DNA from: an uncultured Spirochaetota bacterium
GTDB taxonomy: Bacteria > Spirochaetota > UBA4802 > UBA5368
Reading direction: 5' to 3'
Assembly: GCA_937864375.1 (NCBI GenBank)
Contig: CALMJO010000401.1
Location: 1-6,791 of the forward strand
DNA: 6,791 bases
Within the stretch, counting starts at the first letter, position 1; the number at the start of each line of letters is the position of its first letter. This document shows positions 5,215 to 6,791 of the stretch, one piece after another. Position numbers and translations under genes: made by a program. Below the pieces are notes generated by a model that worked only from the letters and a program-made list of their open reading frames with translations, did no database searches and was not told the origin of the DNA.

Positions 5215-6791
5215 ATGAGTGACGTGTACGCGGACAAACCATGGCTTAAAAGCTTTGACAAGAATGTCGCCCCGACGCTTCAATACGAAGAAAAGACCTT
5301 CGCCGAACAATTCGACGAAACGGTGAAAAAGTACCCCAACAAGACTGCGCTCATCTACATGGGAGCGAAGCTCTCCTATACCCAGGTGGACGAGATCTCC
5401 AACAGGCTCGCCGCCTTCCTCATCAAGAGCGGCCTCAAGCCCAACGACGTAGTGGGACTGCACCTGCCCAACATCCCGGCCCATTACCTCGCCGTCATCG
5501 CGGTACAGAAGGCGGGGTGCGTATCAACCGGTCTTTCGCCCCTGCTCTCCGCGCACGAGATGGAGCACCAGCTGAACGATTCCGGTACCAAATTCGTGTT
5601 TACCGTCGACGTACTCTATTCGAAGGTCGCGGAGGTCGCCGCGAAGGCGAAGTTCTCCACGGTGGTGGTGTCGGGAATCGCGGATTTCCTGCCAGGCGTG
5701 AAACGGGTACTCGGGACGCTTCTAAAAAAGATTCCCACCGCCCCGGTGACGCCGCTCCAGGGGAAGACCGTGGTCCGCTTCATGGACGCGGTGAAGGGAA
5801 TGCCGTCCGCCCCGGTAATGGTGAAGCGCGGCTGGAACGACATGATGTTCATGATGTACACGGGCGGCACCACGGGACCGGCCAAGGGCGCCGTGCTCAC
5901 CCAGAAGAGCTACATGAGCAACCGCCAGCAGGTGCTCACCTGGCTTGATATCAAGGCCGAGGACATCGCGCTGTCCGCTTTCCCGCTCTTCCACATCGCG
6001 GGGCTCGCCCTGGGCGGCTTCACTATTACAAAGGGGACCACGCTCATCTGCGTGCCCAACCCGCGCGATTCCCATTTTCTCATCAACGCGCTCAAGACAT
6101 ACAGGCCTACGCTCATGGTGAACGTGCCCACGGTCTACTTTGAGCTTTTAAAAAGGCCCGACTTCCGCAGCCTCCAGCTCAAGGATCATCTCAACTGGTG
6201 CCTTTCGGCCGCGGCGCCGTTCCCGGCGGAGAACATCAAGGACCTCGAGTCGATCATAGGGGAGGGGAATTTCATAGAGCTCTACGGCATGACCGAGATG
6301 AGCCCCGTGATGATCACCAACCCGCGCTATGGGAAGAAAAAAGCCGGGTCGATCGGCCTGCCGATTTCGGATACCGACGTGAAGCTGATCGACCCCGAGA
6401 CCGGACAGCCCGCGAAGCTGGGCGAGTCGGGTGAGATCGTCATACGGGGACCGCAGCTCATGGACGGGTATTTCGAAAAGCCCGAGGAAACGACGAACGC
6501 GGTCCGCGACGGGTGGATGTACACCGGGGACGTGGCGAAGATGGACGAGGACGGGTACTTCTACATTATGGACCGGGTGAAGGACATGGTGATCGTGTCC
6601 GGTTTCAAGGTATTTACCAAGGAGCTTGACGACGTGCTGTCCAAGCATCCCGACGTGGAGCTGGGTGCGTCCATTGGCCTTCCCGATCCCGAGCGTCCCG
6701 GTTCCGAGCGCGTGGGATGCGCGATCGTGCTTCGTCCCGGCATAGAAAAAGGGCAGGCGGAAAAGGAGAAGATTCTCCAGTTCCTCAAGGA
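5215..6791 (+). CDS. FadD-like long-chain acyl-CoA synthetase (3' end outside window)
   Basis: The frame runs from ATG 5215 to the window edge without a stop: 525 residues of an expected 550-560. It is an AMP-forming adenylate ligase (ANL superfamily) that would activate a fatty acid to acyl-AMP and then acyl-CoA. Visible motifs: P-loop-like YTGGTTGPAKGA (215-226), nearly as in E. coli FadD; FPLFHIAGL (256-264); SAAAPFP (331-337); ELYGMTEMSP (355-364); GEIVIRGPQLMDGYF (406-420); YTGD with the ribose-binding Asp (436-439); and DRVKDMVIVSGFKVFTKELDD (453-473), the hinge and fatty-acyl-CoA-synthetase signature. The C-terminal catalytic lysine motif (PK..... GK) lies beyond the window. No signal peptide is seen, so the enzyme is cytoplasmic or peripheral. 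The start has GGGAGG (5202-5207) 7 nt upstream. Chain-length preference cannot be told, and a medium-chain or aryl acid substrate is possible. Confidence 0.93.
   Translation, partial: MSDVYADKPWLKSFDKNVAPTLQYEEKTFAEQFDETVKKYPNKTALIYMGAKLSYTQVDEISNRLAAFLIKSGLKPNDVVGLHLPNIPAHYLAVIAVQKAGCVSTGLSPLLSAHEMEHQLNDSGTKFVFTVDVLYSKVAEVAAKAKFSTVVVSGIADFLPGVKRVLGTLLKKIPTAPVTPLQGKTVVRFMDAVKGMPSAPVMVKRGWNDMMFMMYTGGTTGPAKGAVLTQKSYMSNRQQVLTWLDIKAEDIALSAFPLFHIAGLALGGFTITKGTTLICVPNPRDSHFLINALKTYRPTLMVNVPTVYFELLKRPDFRSLQLKDHLNWCLSAAAPFPAENIKDLESIIGEGNFIELYGMTEMSPVMITNPRYGKKKAGSIGLPISDTDVKLIDPETGQPAKLGESGEIVIRGPQLMDGYFEKPEETTNAVRDGWMYTGDVAKMDEDGYFYIMDRVKDMVIVSGFKVFTKELDDVLSKHPDVELGASIGLPDPERPGSERVGCAIVLRPGIEKGQAEKEKILQFLK

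Noticed and set aside
5517..5948. A 143-codon open frame on the plus strand
   Set aside because: It lies in another frame inside the acyl-CoA synthetase, whose own frame shows all conserved motifs; the product is Arg/Gly/His-rich noise.

Overview
The window looks like ordinary chromosomal DNA from a moderately GC-rich, probably Gram-negative environmental bacterium. Genes are short and mixed in orientation, promoters are sigma-70-like, one protein has a signal peptide, and the gene-free stretches carry dispersed palindromic repeats of the kind seen in many sediment and groundwater genomes. The first gene and the TPR protein would fit a Spirochaetota or deltaproteobacterial-type genome. No marker gene is present, so the phylum is a weak inference.

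Layout from left to right. The C-terminal part of an unrecognised, possibly envelope-associated protein (2-496, +) is followed directly after its stop codon by a tandem array of about 23-nt units (497-776). A secreted TPR-repeat protein (942-1892, -) lies back to back with a tRNA-Phe(GAA) gene (1901-1973, +), whose promoter sits inside the TPR signal-peptide codons. A gene-free stretch (1974-2556) holds two further repeat families. Next comes a probable two-gene operon on the minus strand: a DUF2461 protein (3092-3841) followed by a flavin reductase-like FMN-binding protein (2557-3066). A 167-bp divergent region separates this operon from a membrane-anchored metallo-beta-lactamase-fold hydrolase (4009-5001, +). 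A near-consensus promoter (5037-5065) and a leader of about 140 nt precede a FadD-like acyl-CoA synthetase (5215 to the window end, +), which is cut off before its last conserved motif.

The genes do not form one recognisable pathway. The acyl-CoA ligase suggests fatty-acid activation. The flavin reductase/DUF2461 pair and the MBL hydrolase look like independent housekeeping or accessory functions. I found no convincing new multi-gene system. The points most worth checking are: (1) the regular 23-24-nt periodicity of the repeat array after the first gene; (2) the interlocked tRNA-Phe/TPR arrangement, where the only strong ribosome binding site for the TPR frame lies beyond the tRNA, so the mRNA leader would be antisense to the whole tRNA; (3) three distinct intergenic repeat families confined to the left 2.3 kb; and (4) a likely TTG start for the DUF2461 gene.
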